DNA of 64,000 nucleotides from Gammaproteobacteria bacterium. Its GTDB lineage: Bacteria > Pseudomonadota > Gammaproteobacteria > Pseudomonadales > Azotimanducaceae. The position numbers and the translations under genes were made by a program. Below, piece after piece: positions 25,602 through 34,397 of this stretch. The notes beneath the pieces were generated by a model. That model was not told the DNA's origin. It made no database searches and worked only from the letters and a program-made list of their open reading frames with translations. The stretch covers positions 176,494 to 240,493 of the forward strand of contig JAPPGK010000056.1 of the NCBI GenBank assembly GCA_028821405.1, read 5' to 3'. Every line of letters starts with the position of its first letter. Within the stretch, counting starts at the first letter, position 1.

Positions 25602-27839
25602 ATGGCTTTAAGAGACTTCCGCGGCACCATCGGGATCACCGTCAAGGACTCGGTACCGGACTGGACTGCACCCGCCACGCGGCACGACGCACCCAACGTC
25701 CTGGTGATCCTCTTGGACGACACCGGTTTCGGCAACCTCGGCTGCTACGGCTCGACGATCCACACGCCCAATATGGATGCGCTCGCCGCCAACGGGCTGC
25801 GTTACAGCAACTTCCACGTCACGCCGCTGTGCTCGCCCACCCGGGCATCGTTGTTGACGGGGCGCAACCACCACGCCGTCGGCATCGCGACGATCACCAC
25901 CTTCGGCGACAACGGCTATCCCAACCAGCGGGGCCGAATCACACGCCACGCCGCCACCCTGGCGGAGATGCTCGGCGAGGAGGGCTTTGCCACCTTCGCC
26001 CTCGGCAAGTGGCACTTGAACCCCACCGAACACAACTCGGCCGCCGGCCCCCACGACGAATGGCCGTTGAGCCGGGGGTTCGACCGTTTCTACGGGTTCC
26101 TGCCGGGCGCGACCGATCAGTTCCACCCGGAGCTGACCTACGACAATCATCCCGTCTACCCGCCGAAGACCCCGGACGAGGGCTATCACCTCACCGAGGA
26201 CCTGGTGGACCACGCCATCGAGTTCGTCGACGATCTCAAAGCCATCCATCCGGACACGCCCTTCTTCATGTATTTCGCCACCGGCGCCATGCACTACCCG
26301 CATCAGGCACCGAAGGCGTACATCGACAAGTACCGCGGTTGTTTCGACGAGGGATGGGACGTCCTGCGGCAGCGCTACTTCGAGCGGCAGGTCGAACTGG
26401 GCATCGTTCCGCCCGGAACCCGTCTGGCACCGCCGAATCCCGGCGTGAAACCCTGGGAAGAACTGAAGTCGAACGAAAGGAAGTTCGTGTGCCGCCTGCA
26501 GGAGGCCTGGGCGGGATTCCTCGAACACACCGATGCCCAGATCGGCCGCTTAATCGGGCATCTGGACACCATGGGCGTACTCGATGACACGCTGGTGGTT
26601 CTCACCGCGGACAACGGCACGAGCCAGAACGGCGGTCCTTTCGGGGTGATGAACGCCGGTCCGAGCGGGGCCCGCAATGCGACGAGAAGCGGACTGACCC
26701 TCGGCGAGACCATCGGGCGTCCCCAGCCGGAAGAGGATTTCGAAGCCATTGGCGAGAAACTCGGCGATATCGGCGGGCCGAAGAGCAACAGCGACATCCC
26801 CTGGGGCTGGTCGCAGGTGGGGAACACGCCGCTTAAGTGGTACAAGCAGGACACGCATGGCGGCGGCGTGCGCGTTCCCTTGATCGTTCACTATCCGCGC
26901 CACATCGAAGATGGCGGGACTGTGCGCGGCCAGTTCCACTACGTCACCGACATCGCTCCCACCATACTCGAGATTCTCGACGTCGAGCCCAAGTCGAGCT
27001 ATGGCGGCTACGATCAGATGCCGATCGCGGGAACGAGCCTCGCGTATACGTTCGCCGACGGGTACTGCCCGACCCGAAAGCCGATTCAGCATTTCGAGAT
27101 GCTGGGCAAACGCGGTCTCTGGTACGACGGCTGGAAAGCCGTCAGCCGCCACGAGCCCGACGAGGACTACGACAAGGAACAATGGGAACTGTACGATCTC
27201 GACCGGGACTTCTCGGAGACCAACGACCTCGCGGCATCCGAGCCCGATCGTTTGCGGAAAATGATCGACATGTGGTGGGTGCAGGCGGGACGCCACGGCG
27301 TGCTGCCATTGGACGATCGCCATGGATGGCGCCGTCCGGGAGGAGCCGACACCGCCACGTACCACTTCGTCCCGCCGATGGCGCACATCCCCCGGGCCCA
27401 GTCGCCGACTCTGGGACGGGGCAACTGGTCACTGGCTGCGGACATCGAGGTTCCCGATGCATCGACCGAGGGCGTGATCTACACCCAAGGATCGTTCCTG
27501 GATGGACTCTCGCTGTTCATCCAGGATTCAGCCCTGTGCCTTGTGTTCAACGTGCTGGGCAACGCGATCACGGCCCGATCGAAGACGGCGCTCGCGACGG
27601 GTCGTACGAGCGTCGGCATGCGCTTCGAACGGGGCAAGGACGACACAGGGACAATCATCCTCCTGGCGGACGGGCTGGAAGTCGGTCGGGTCGACATTCC
27701 AGATGTCACGCGAATGTCGAAGATGCGCGGCGTGGATGTCGGCCTGGACCGCCATGCTCCCAGCACGGATCTCTACGAGGCGCCCTTCGAATTCACCGGC
27801 ATCATCCATAGCGTGGACATCACGCTCGAGCGGCATTGA
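25602..27839 (+). CDS. Arylsulfatase (AtsA-like) with C-terminal beta-sandwich-like region
   Basis: Sulfatase of 745 residues resembling Pseudomonas-type arylsulfatases. Motifs: LVILLDDTGFGNLGCYG (metal aspartates), Cys 77 in CSPTRASLLTG, FALGKWHLNP and VVLTADNGTSQNGG. No signal peptide is visible, as in the cytoplasmic AtsA type. The last ~130 residues (GNWSLAADIEVPDASTEGVI onward) look like a concanavalin/LamG-type sandwich often found on large arylsulfatases. It begins three bases after the binding-protein stop. Substrate probably an organic sulfate monoester, not deducible further. Confidence 0.92.
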   Translation: MALRDFRGTIGITVKDSVPDWTAPATRHDAPNVLVILLDDTGFGNLGCYGSTIHTPNMDALAANGLRYSNFHVTPLCSPTRASLLTGRNHHAVGIATITTFGDNGYPNQRGRITRHAATLAEMLGEEGFATFALGKWHLNPTEHNSAAGPHDEWPLSRGFDRFYGFLPGATDQFHPELTYDNHPVYPPKTPDEGYHLTEDLVDHAIEFVDDLKAIHPDTPFFMYFATGAMHYPHQAPKAYIDKYRGCFDEGWDVLRQRYFERQVELGIVPPGTRLAPPNPGVKPWEELKSNERKFVCRLQEAWAGFLEHTDAQIGRLIGHLDTMGVLDDTLVVLTADNGTSQNGGPFGVMNAGPSGARNATRSGLTLGETIGRPQPEEDFEAIGEKLGDIGGPKSNSDIPWGWSQVGNTPLKWYKQDTHGGGVRVPLIVHYPRHIEDGGTVRGQFHYVTDIAPTILEILDVEPKSSYGGYDQMPIAGTSLAYTFADGYCPTRKPIQHFEMLGKRGLWYDGWKAVSRHEPDEDYDKEQWELYDLDRDFSETNDLAASEPDRLRKMIDMWWVQAGRHGVLPLDDRHGWRRPGGADTATYHFVPPMAHIPRAQSPTLGRGNWSLAADIEVPDASTEGVIYTQGSFLDGLSLFIQDSALCLVFNVLGNAITARSKTALATGRTSVGMRFERGKDDTGTIILLADGLEVGRVDIPDVTRMSKMRGVDVGLDRHAPSTDLYEAPFEFTGIIHSVDITLERH

Positions 27840-27894
27840 CGCCCGATCCGTCGGACGACTTAGGCATATCATCAACCTTCAACGGAGGTCAGCC

Positions 27895-28293
27895 ATGGCA
27901 AAGAGACGCTTCACCCAACCGGATCTCACCGATGCGGTAGAGGGCCGGGTGGGTCCCTATCGACTGGCGATGGTGTATCGGCACGTCACTGGCGACCAGG
28001 GCCCGACGATCCACGTCTTCGGTCCCGTGGAAGGGCAGGACCGGGAGATCCTGCGCTTCGACTGTTTCGACAACGTGCCCCACGTTCACCTCGGCATCTC
28101 CTACCTGGACGAACCCGTCCAGATGATCGACTCGACGAATCCGTTCGAGTGGGCCTTGGACGAAATCGTCGAACGATTTCCCGACTACCTGGCCCGTTCC
28201 CAAGCCGGGGCCGATCTGCCCGACGACTGGCGCATTGCAGCCGCGCGGGCAGCAGACGCGTTCAAAACGGCGACCGCGCAGGTAGCCAGATGA
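27895..28293 (+). CDS. Conserved-looking small protein, unknown function
   Basis: Soluble protein of 132 residues, no signal or membrane segment. It begins MAKRRFTQPDLTDAVEG and has a compact beta-rich middle (MVYRHVTGDQGPTIHVFGP, ILRFDCFDNVPHVHLGIS) and an acidic helical C-terminus ending in AAARAADAFKTATAQ. The NVPHVHLG stretch with spaced histidines might bind metal, but this is only a guess. AACGGAGG lies upstream of the ATG. It overlaps the following PhyH gene at ATGA, so it is coupled to it and may be an accessory subunit. No named family recognised with confidence. Confidence 0.75.
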   Translation: MAKRRFTQPDLTDAVEGRVGPYRLAMVYRHVTGDQGPTIHVFGPVEGQDREILRFDCFDNVPHVHLGISYLDEPVQMIDSTNPFEWALDEIVERFPDYLARSQAGADLPDDWRIAAARAADAFKTATAQVAR

Positions 28294-29180
28294 CCGACCG
28301 TCTCGGTCGGGAGACATCCATGCTCGGCGCAGCCCAAGTCGAGGCCTACGACCGCAATGGCTACCTTGCCATCGAGAACGTGCTGACGGAGGCGGAGTTG
28401 GGGGAACTGCGTCGCTTGACCGACGAGTTCGTCGAAAAGTCCCGCAGCGTCACCGCGAACGACGCGATCTTCGACTTAGAGCCCGGACACAGCGCGGCGT
28501 CGCCCAGTCTGCGGCGAATCAAGCACCCCGTCAGCAAGCACCCCACCTATGCCAAGTACGCCAGCCACGATCCCATTCTGGACATCGTCGAATGCCTGCT
28601 CGGGCCCAATCTCCGCTACCACAACAACAAGCTGAACATGAAGAACCCCGACCACGGATCGGCCGTGCAATGGCACCAGGACTGGGCGTTCTACCCGCAC
28701 ACGAACGACAGCATCCTCGAAGTCGGCATCGCGCTGGACGACATGACCGAGCAGAACGGGGCGCTGATGGTGATTCCAGGCAGCCACCGGGGCCGGGTCT
28801 GGGACCATCACCAGGACGGACTCTTCGTCGGTGCGATCACGGACCCGGCGTTCCGGCCCGACGATGCCGTCCCGGTCACGGTCAAGGCCGGTGGCATCAC
28901 GCTGCATCACGTTCGGATGGTGCATGGCTCGAAGCCCAACCAGTCCAGCCGTCCCCGACGTATGTTCTTCATCGGCTTCTACGCGACCGACGCCTGGCCG
29001 CTCATACCCGGTGCGGATTCCCTCGAAGACCTCGACGCCCGAATCGTACGCGGCAGGCCGACCCTTGAGCCCCGCATGAAGGAGCTGCCCGTACGCTTGA
29101 GCCTGCCCCGGGTTCCTGGCGGCAGCATCTACGAGCAGCAGGAAAAACTCCGCAATCCGCTGTTGAAATCCGACTCGTAG
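28290..29180 (+). CDS. Phytanoyl-CoA dioxygenase (PhyH) family protein
   Basis: Fourth PhyH-like oxygenase, 296 residues. Iron ligands are H129-Q-D131 in VQWHQDWAFYPH and H212 in VHGSKPNQSSRPRR, with R221 or R223 as 2-oxoglutarate ligand; VIPGSHRGRVW is canonical. This is the closest of the five to the well-populated bacterial PhyH group that includes ectoine-hydroxylase relatives, though the substrate differs. The start ATG overlaps the stop of the small upstream gene. It ends the 21-29 kb sulfatase/oxygenase run. Confidence 0.92.
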   Translation: MTDRLGRETSMLGAAQVEAYDRNGYLAIENVLTEAELGELRRLTDEFVEKSRSVTANDAIFDLEPGHSAASPSLRRIKHPVSKHPTYAKYASHDPILDIVECLLGPNLRYHNNKLNMKNPDHGSAVQWHQDWAFYPHTNDSILEVGIALDDMTEQNGALMVIPGSHRGRVWDHHQDGLFVGAITDPAFRPDDAVPVTVKAGGITLHHVRMVHGSKPNQSSRPRRMFFIGFYATDAWPLIPGADSLEDLDARIVRGRPTLEPRMKELPVRLSLPRVPGGSIYEQQEKLRNPLLKSDS

Positions 29181-29263
29181 AGGCTCGGTGAGGCTCGGTT
29201 CGCGAGCAGACCCCTGTCAGATGCGATACGTTACGGCGTTCCGCCAACGAACCGGACCCGCCC

Positions 29264-30523
29264 ATGAACGTCAATGACGACCCCTACATGTACAAGGGCT
29301 TCCCGATGAACACGCCCATGGACGTTCGGCTGGGTCTCACGAACGAGAACGGCATCCACCACAAGCTACGCTGGGGGATCATCTCGGCGTCTTCCATCTC
29401 CTCTGACTGGGTGAAGTCTTTGCAGGACGTTCCCGGTGCCCAGTTCGCCGCCATTGCGGCCCGGGACATGGACCGCGCCCGCGCATTCGCCGACGCCCAC
29501 GAGATCCCCACCGCCTACGACTCCTACCAAGCGCTCTGCGATGATCCCGACGTGGACATCGTCTACATCGCGTCCAAGACCTGGGACCACCACCGGGACC
29601 TGATGATGGCCATTGCCGCCGGCAAGCACGTGCTTTGCGAGAAACCGTTCACGGACACGGCCGACCAGGCCAGGGAGGCGTTCGAGGCCGCCGACAAGGC
29701 CGGCGTTGTCTGCTGGGAGGGAATGTGGCTGCGTTTCTTCCCGGCCGTCGAACACGCGCGAGCCGCCATGGAGCGCGGCGACATCGGTGACATCCGGGTC
29801 GTGCAGGCGGACTATCCCGACCGGGTCTACGCCCTGAATCCCGCCATCACCGGCTTCGGCGCCGACGAGATGCCTGTCATCGCCGCAGCGGGACGAAAAG
29901 CCCGCCCACAGCCCTATGCGAACGATGTCTACTCCGCCCACGGCGGATCACCCAGCGCCGCGGTGCTTCAGTACTCCGACCAGGAAGGGATCGCCGTCAT
30001 CACCTTCCCCAACGGTCGCTTCATCGAGGAGTCCCAGTACGTCGGCACCAAGGGGCGGATCACCATCGAAACGCCCTCGCACCATCCGGGCGCCGTAACG
30101 ATCCGCACCGGACGCCCGCCGCGCCGCGGTACGCGCCGCGAGGAAGGCAAACCCGTCATCGAACTCGATCCGCACAAAGGCTGGACCGGCGACTGGATCG
30201 AGACCCACTGGAACCAGGACCGCAACCCGAGCAGCGGCCCGTTCAACCAGGTGGAACGGTTCGAATATCCTGTGCCAACTCCCGCTCCCATCACGCGTGG
30301 CCAGCCGCCCGGCTCACGCTGGAACGGCGAACGGCTCATCACCTACAAGGGCTGGACGTGGCATGGGGGCAACCAGCACGGCTTCACCTACCAGGCGCAG
30401 GCCGTCCACCGCTGCATGGCAGCCGGCTTGAAGGAATTGCCGCAGTGGACCACCGCCGAGTCGATCCGCGTCTGCGAGATCATCGACGAGATCAACCGGC
30501 AATGCGCTGAGCGCGGGTTCTAG
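29264..30523 (+). CDS. Gfo/Idh/MocA family oxidoreductase
   Basis: NAD(P)-dependent sugar-type dehydrogenase of 419 residues. The Rossmann start is RWGIISASSISSDWVKSL (an atypical SASS in place of GxGxxG), and HVLCEKPF carries the conserved EKP lysine. EGMWLRFFPAVEHA matches the dihydrodiol dehydrogenase-like subgroup. A C-terminal extension with HQDG-poor, Arg-rich segments makes it longer than the ~350-residue paralogue at 41043-42086, with which it shares AYDSY, VDIVY and GTKGRI. It stands 83 bases after the PhyH gene. Predicted to oxidise a cyclic polyol or sugar derivative. Confidence 0.9.
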   Translation: MNVNDDPYMYKGFPMNTPMDVRLGLTNENGIHHKLRWGIISASSISSDWVKSLQDVPGAQFAAIAARDMDRARAFADAHEIPTAYDSYQALCDDPDVDIVYIASKTWDHHRDLMMAIAAGKHVLCEKPFTDTADQAREAFEAADKAGVVCWEGMWLRFFPAVEHARAAMERGDIGDIRVVQADYPDRVYALNPAITGFGADEMPVIAAAGRKARPQPYANDVYSAHGGSPSAAVLQYSDQEGIAVITFPNGRFIEESQYVGTKGRITIETPSHHPGAVTIRTGRPPRRGTRREEGKPVIELDPHKGWTGDWIETHWNQDRNPSSGPFNQVERFEYPVPTPAPITRGQPPGSRWNGERLITYKGWTWHGGNQHGFTYQAQAVHRCMAAGLKELPQWTTAESIRVCEIIDEINRQCAERGF

Positions 30524-30530
30524 CAGATCC

Positions 30531-31274
30531 CTACGGTTCGATGATCGAGGCGCCGGCCATGCGCCAGCCCGCCTCGCGTCTCGCCACGAGAAACACCGCC
30601 TGGTATGACGAACCCCGGACGCTGCGCCACGCGGCAGCGGCGACGATGCCGTCCCTTCCTTCCCTGACCGGCCGGATGTCATCGACGGTTGTCGGTGGCT
30701 CGGCATAGAGTTTGTCGGCGACTTCCGACGCGTTTGCATAACGGTCCACCCTGCCGACGCCGACGTTGGTGAAGGGATAGATGAGCGTCTGTGTTGCGGC
30801 GCCGAGATCGCCCCCCGCCCAATTCTCGAGGTGCGCCGCGACAACGCCCAATGGTGCCGAGGAATCGAGCACTTCCCCCTCGGTGAAGGAATCGGTTCCG
30901 AAACGCGCCTGGATGCCCCAGGATCCCTCGAGCCGGGTGACGATGTAGGTCACCCGATTGCGTAGGATCGGCTCGTCCTTGGCGTTGTAGCGAGTCCAGC
31001 CGCCGGCCAAGTGGACTTTGTCGGCGGATTCGTGGATTCGGATCGGATCGACGCCCACCGACCGCACCCACCCCGTGGCTTCGCGTGCCGTCCACGACGC
31101 CCGGGCCGCGTAGTCTTCCGGCGTCTCGTAGTAGGGGCTGTTTCCCGTCGCCGACACGCGGGCATGGGGATAGCTCATGACGGCCGCCCAGGCCTTGGCG
31201 TCCTTGGCGCTGTCGGCACGGAAGAACTCGTAGTACGGGTCTTCGGGCGCTTTGAATGTCTTGGACATGCTCAT
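30531..31274 (-). CDS. NTF2/SnoaL-like protein, unknown function
   Basis: Protein of 247 residues, probably cytoplasmic. It seems to contain two related alpha+beta halves: DPYYEFFRADSAKDAKAWAAVMSYPHARVS at the front, and HLENWAGGDLGAATQTLIYPFTNVG in the second half, each followed by a sheet-rich stretch ending in WGIQARFGTDS or WRMAGASIIEP. This is the look of a tandem NTF2-like fold. ATG 31274 has GAGGAA directly upstream. It starts four bases after the enolase-superfamily gene, so the two are co-transcribed. It may be an isomerase or binding protein; no catalytic residues can be assigned. Confidence 0.65.
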   Translation of the reverse strand: MSMSKTFKAPEDPYYEFFRADSAKDAKAWAAVMSYPHARVSATGNSPYYETPEDYAARASWTAREATGWVRSVGVDPIRIHESADKVHLAGGWTRYNAKDEPILRNRVTYIVTRLEGSWGIQARFGTDSFTEGEVLDSSAPLGVVAAHLENWAGGDLGAATQTLIYPFTNVGVGRVDRYANASEVADKLYAEPPTTVDDIRPVREGRDGIVAAAAWRSVRGSSYQAVFLVARREAGWRMAGASIIEP

Positions 31275-31278
31275 TTCC

Positions 31279-32427
31279 TCAGGACCATTCCACATCTTGG
31301 CGCGCCGGGTTGCCGCCCTGGCGGTGCCGCCACGGCCGGGCGTTGTCGTCCCACGGGTGGGCGGCCAGCCACTCCTCGCTCATCGCGACACCGAGACCGG
31401 GACCGGGGGGCAACGGGAAGTAGCCATCCTTCTGTACGGGGAAGTCGCCGACGGTGGCGTCCTGGTACCAGGCGTGGATGCCGCCTTCCTGGATTAGGAA
31501 GTTCGGCGTGCACGCGTCGAGGTGAAGTGAGGCGATGGTGGCGAACGGTCCATAGCAGTTGTGGGGTTGAATCCCGACATAATGCGCTTCGGCCATCGCC
31601 GCGATCTTCTTGAGTTCGAGGATGCCACCGGCCTGAACGATGTCCGGCTGGATGAGGTCCACCGCATGCAGCGGGAACAGTTCGGCGAAGTCGAACTTGG
31701 TCAACAGCCGTTCGCCCGTGGCGATGGGGATGTTCACGTGGTCCGAGACTTTCTTCAGGGCATCGAGGTTCTGCGGCGGCACCGGTTCCTCGTAGAAGAA
31801 CGGCCGGAACTCCTCCAGGCGGTTCCCGACGCGGATCGCGTCCGAAGGCGAAAGCCTGCCGTGCACCTCCACCAGGAGTTCGACGTCGTTGCCCACCGCC
31901 TCCCGGACGGCCTTCATCTTCTCGATGGCGAGGTCCTCGGACTCGCGATCGATGAAGATCCCCCGATGTTCGAACGGGTCGCCCTTCAGCGCCGTAAGGC
32001 CCTGCTCGACATGGTTCATGGCGTTCTCCACCGAGAGTTCCGGTGTCGGTCCGTCCCAACGCCCGTAGGTCCAAATCCGGTCGCGCATCCTGCCGCCCAG
32101 CAGTTCGTACACCGGCGCTCCCAACGCCTGGCCCTTGATGTCCCAGAGCGCGATCTCGATGCCGCTGATGGCACACATCTGGATGACGCCGCCCCGGACG
32201 TGGAAGTGGTGGTAGAGGGTCTGCCAGTGGCGCTCGATTTCCATCGGATCGCAGCCGGTGATCACCTTGCCGAACTCCTCGATCATCGTGGCGGCGGCCA
32301 AGGGACCGCAGGTGGCTTCGCCCCAACCGGTGATGCCTTCGTCGGTCTCGATCTTCACGAAGACGAAGTTTCGGGGGGCCTTGGTGGGACTTGAGGCGGG
32401 GAAGGCTTTCACCGAGGTGATCTTCAC
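31279..32427 (-). CDS. Mandelate racemase/muconate lactonizing enzyme family dehydratase (galactonate dehydratase-like)
   Basis: Enolase-superfamily enzyme of 382 residues. The capping domain begins MKITSVKAFPASSP. Barrel metal ligands are visible as ELLVEVHGRLSP, FYEEPVPPQN and IPIATGERLL. The general base regions appear as LIQPDIVQAGG and GIQPHNCYGP. These fit the D-galactonate dehydratase-like subgroup, which dehydrates sugar acids after proton abstraction alpha to a carboxylate. It is the first gene of a two-gene minus-strand unit. The nearby lactonase and Gfo/Idh enzymes make a sugar-acid catabolic role plausible; exact sugar unknown. Confidence 0.9.
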   Translation of the reverse strand: MKITSVKAFPASSPTKAPRNFVFVKIETDEGITGWGEATCGPLAAATMIEEFGKVITGCDPMEIERHWQTLYHHFHVRGGVIQMCAISGIEIALWDIKGQALGAPVYELLGGRMRDRIWTYGRWDGPTPELSVENAMNHVEQGLTALKGDPFEHRGIFIDRESEDLAIEKMKAVREAVGNDVELLVEVHGRLSPSDAIRVGNRLEEFRPFFYEEPVPPQNLDALKKVSDHVNIPIATGERLLTKFDFAELFPLHAVDLIQPDIVQAGGILELKKIAAMAEAHYVGIQPHNCYGPFATIASLHLDACTPNFLIQEGGIHAWYQDATVGDFPVQKDGYFPLPPGPGLGVAMSEEWLAAHPWDDNARPWRHRQGGNPARQDVEWS

Positions 32428-32743
32428 GGACTAGCTCCTGGCAGCGTTGGTCAAACCGATCATTACACCACCAATCGTGCCGATGGCGGCAAAGGCCCGC
32501 TCTTGTGCGCCGACTTCACCCGGCTTGCGAGCGTGAAGCCTGGCGAGTCGGTCTGAACGGCTCGCGTTCGACAAGGTGCGTCCGTGAAATAGACGCTCGC
32601 GAACCTCGAATCCTCAAAGCCTGACCGTGGCGCCATCTCATCGCGGTGACGACGACCGGTAGTTGAACGTCGGCAACGTCGTCATTCAGTCAAGCTCGTC
32701 GAGTCCCGTCGGACCTGCCTTCACGTGTCCGACGTGCGCCTCG
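32428..32743. other. Intergenic stretch upstream of the dehydratase gene
   Basis: About 316 bases lying between the start of the dehydratase gene and the end of the broken phosphatase gene, both on the minus strand. It should carry the dehydratase promoter. No gene, tandem repeat, or palindrome strong enough to call an operator was seen. Confidence 0.5.
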
Positions 32744-33479
32744 TCAAGTGACGAGGTCCATGGGCAGGTGGTCGATTCGATTGAGGTAGCGCAGCATCAC
32801 CGAGTCGCCGTCGAAGTCGATCCGGCTGATGCCCGTGTTGTGGTTGCTGAAACGAATGTCCGGTACGTACTGCCCCAGCAAGAGGTGCTGGATGAGCAGG
32901 CTGATCAGGGTTCCGTGGCTGACGATGGCGATGCGCGACTCCTGACCCGCGACGTGCCGGCGGACGTCATCCGCGAGTCGCGCGGCACGGCACACAAGGC
33001 TCTCCCGTGTTTCGAAGGGACGGTTCCACCAACCCGCCTCGGTGATGGAATCCGGCAGAGCGAAGCCAGGGAACTGCGCCTGTATTTCCGTGCGCGTCAT
33101 GCCCGGGTAGCCGATCGGCCCTCGGCCATCCCCCTGGTCTAGCCAGATTCCCCCCTCCTCGTGGACATCCGGCCAGATCTCGGGGGTGAGTTTCAGCGCA
33201 TCTGCAATGGGTTGCGTGGTCTCCAACGCCCGGAGCATCGCACTCGTATACAGCTTGTGGATTCCGTGGCCGTTTCCCACCGGCGTACCGTCGGCGCACA
33301 TCGGTCTTGTCGACTTCAGTAGCGAGATACCTGGCCACGCACTTCGCCTGGGCATAGCCGGCGCGCGTTAGGCTCGGATCGGATGTGCGCGGCGTCTCCT
33401 CGGTCGTACTCGCCTTGGACTCGGCTGCAAAGGCGTTGTTTTGCGACTGGCCATGTCGGATCAAATACAGTTCCGCCAC
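32744..33479 (-). pseudogene. Histidine phosphatase (phosphoglycerate mutase-like), frameshifted
   Basis: The N-terminal part in one frame starts MAELYLIRHGQSQNNAFA, the catalytic RHG motif, and runs through SLTRAGYAQAKCVARYLATEVDKTDV. The rest, HKLYTSAMLRALETTQPIADAL and the second catalytic histidine in AIVSHGTLISLLIQHLLLG, is in a different frame. The two frames differ by one base, with the switch near 33295-33310 (GATGTGC then GCCGACGGT). Together they give a full-length enzyme of about 240 residues. Either this is a recent pseudogene or a one-base sequence error. It follows an alpha/beta hydrolase gene by seven bases. Confidence 0.85.
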
Positions 33480-33485
33480 GTCGAC

Positions 33486-34226
33486 TCACGTTCCCAACGA
33501 GTCGTGGAATTCGAGGAACGTCCTGAGCGCCAGTTCGGGATGTTCCAGCATGCCGTTGTGTCCGACGTCTTCGAGTACGGCGAGCTTGGCGTTGGGGGCG
33601 TGGGCGGCGATGACGCGGCTGGACACCAGGTTGGGATCGTGGCTGCCAGTGCCGATGAGCACGGGCATGGAGAGATTGCCCACGACCCTCGACAGATCGA
33701 ACTTCCGGGCAGCCTGCATCGCCTGCCCGACTTCGTCCGGGTGCCGATGCTCCGTGAGACCCGCCGGCATGGGAATCGGCTCGATGCCCGCTTCCCGGCG
33801 CAGTTCCGCCGCCCGCCTGGTCCCGGTGCGTTGCGCCGCCACGTCGGCCGGGTCCGTGTTGGCCGCGTAGAGGGCCGCGGAGATCACTCGGTCGGGGTTG
33901 AACGCGCAAAAGACCATTGCCGGCCTCGAACCCCAGGACTGCGACCAGACGTGGCAGCGTTCGATGCCGAGATGGTCGAGCACGTCACAGGCGTCCTGTG
34001 CGTATTGCTCGAACGTGTATTGCGTCTCGGGGTCCGCTGCCGGTGAACTCTCGCCGCACCCGCGGATATCGATTCGCACCACGCGGAATCGCTCCGCCAA
34101 TCTGGGAATCAGGTAATCCCACGTGCGGACGGTGCATGTGCCGGGCGGCCACAGCAGGAGTGCGGGACTGTCCTCCCCGCCGTCGACCTCCACATGAAGT
34201 GTTGCACCGTCTACTTTCACTCTCAT
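33486..34226 (-). CDS. Alpha/beta hydrolase
   Basis: Serine hydrolase of 246 residues, cytoplasmic. The oxyanion region is LLWPPGTCTVRTWDYLIP, then RVVRIDIRGCGESS. The nucleophile elbow is WSQSWGSRPA, an SxSxG variant of the usual GxSxG. The acid is probably the aspartate in GTGSHDPNLV and the base the histidine in EDVGHNGMLEHPE. ATG 34226 has AAAGGG upstream and is preferred to TTG 34232. The frameshifted histidine phosphatase follows seven bases later. Esterase, lactonase or dehalogenase-like activities are all possible. Confidence 0.88.
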   Translation of the reverse strand: MRVKVDGATLHVEVDGGEDSPALLLWPPGTCTVRTWDYLIPRLAERFRVVRIDIRGCGESSPAADPETQYTFEQYAQDACDVLDHLGIERCHVWSQSWGSRPAMVFCAFNPDRVISAALYAANTDPADVAAQRTGTRRAAELRREAGIEPIPMPAGLTEHRHPDEVGQAMQAARKFDLSRVVGNLSMPVLIGTGSHDPNLVSSRVIAAHAPNAKLAVLEDVGHNGMLEHPELALRTFLEFHDSLGT

Positions 34227-34397
34227 CGCCAATTCCCTTTCTGTTGTCTGTCGGTCAGCGCGGCCTTACTGGGGCCTGCACCGGGCGCGTGCGGACGTGC
34301 AAAGACCGAGGACCATGTCGCCGCCACTGACCAGCCATACGGCATTTTCGATAACGGGGGGCAAAACCCAAGGCGCCGAACGCTCCAGCCCTTCGCG

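Noticed and set aside
25394..26587. A 397-codon plus-strand frame overlapping the arylsulfatase start
   Set aside because: It overlaps two well-supported genes in another frame and is composed of Arg/Pro/Gly-rich sequence.
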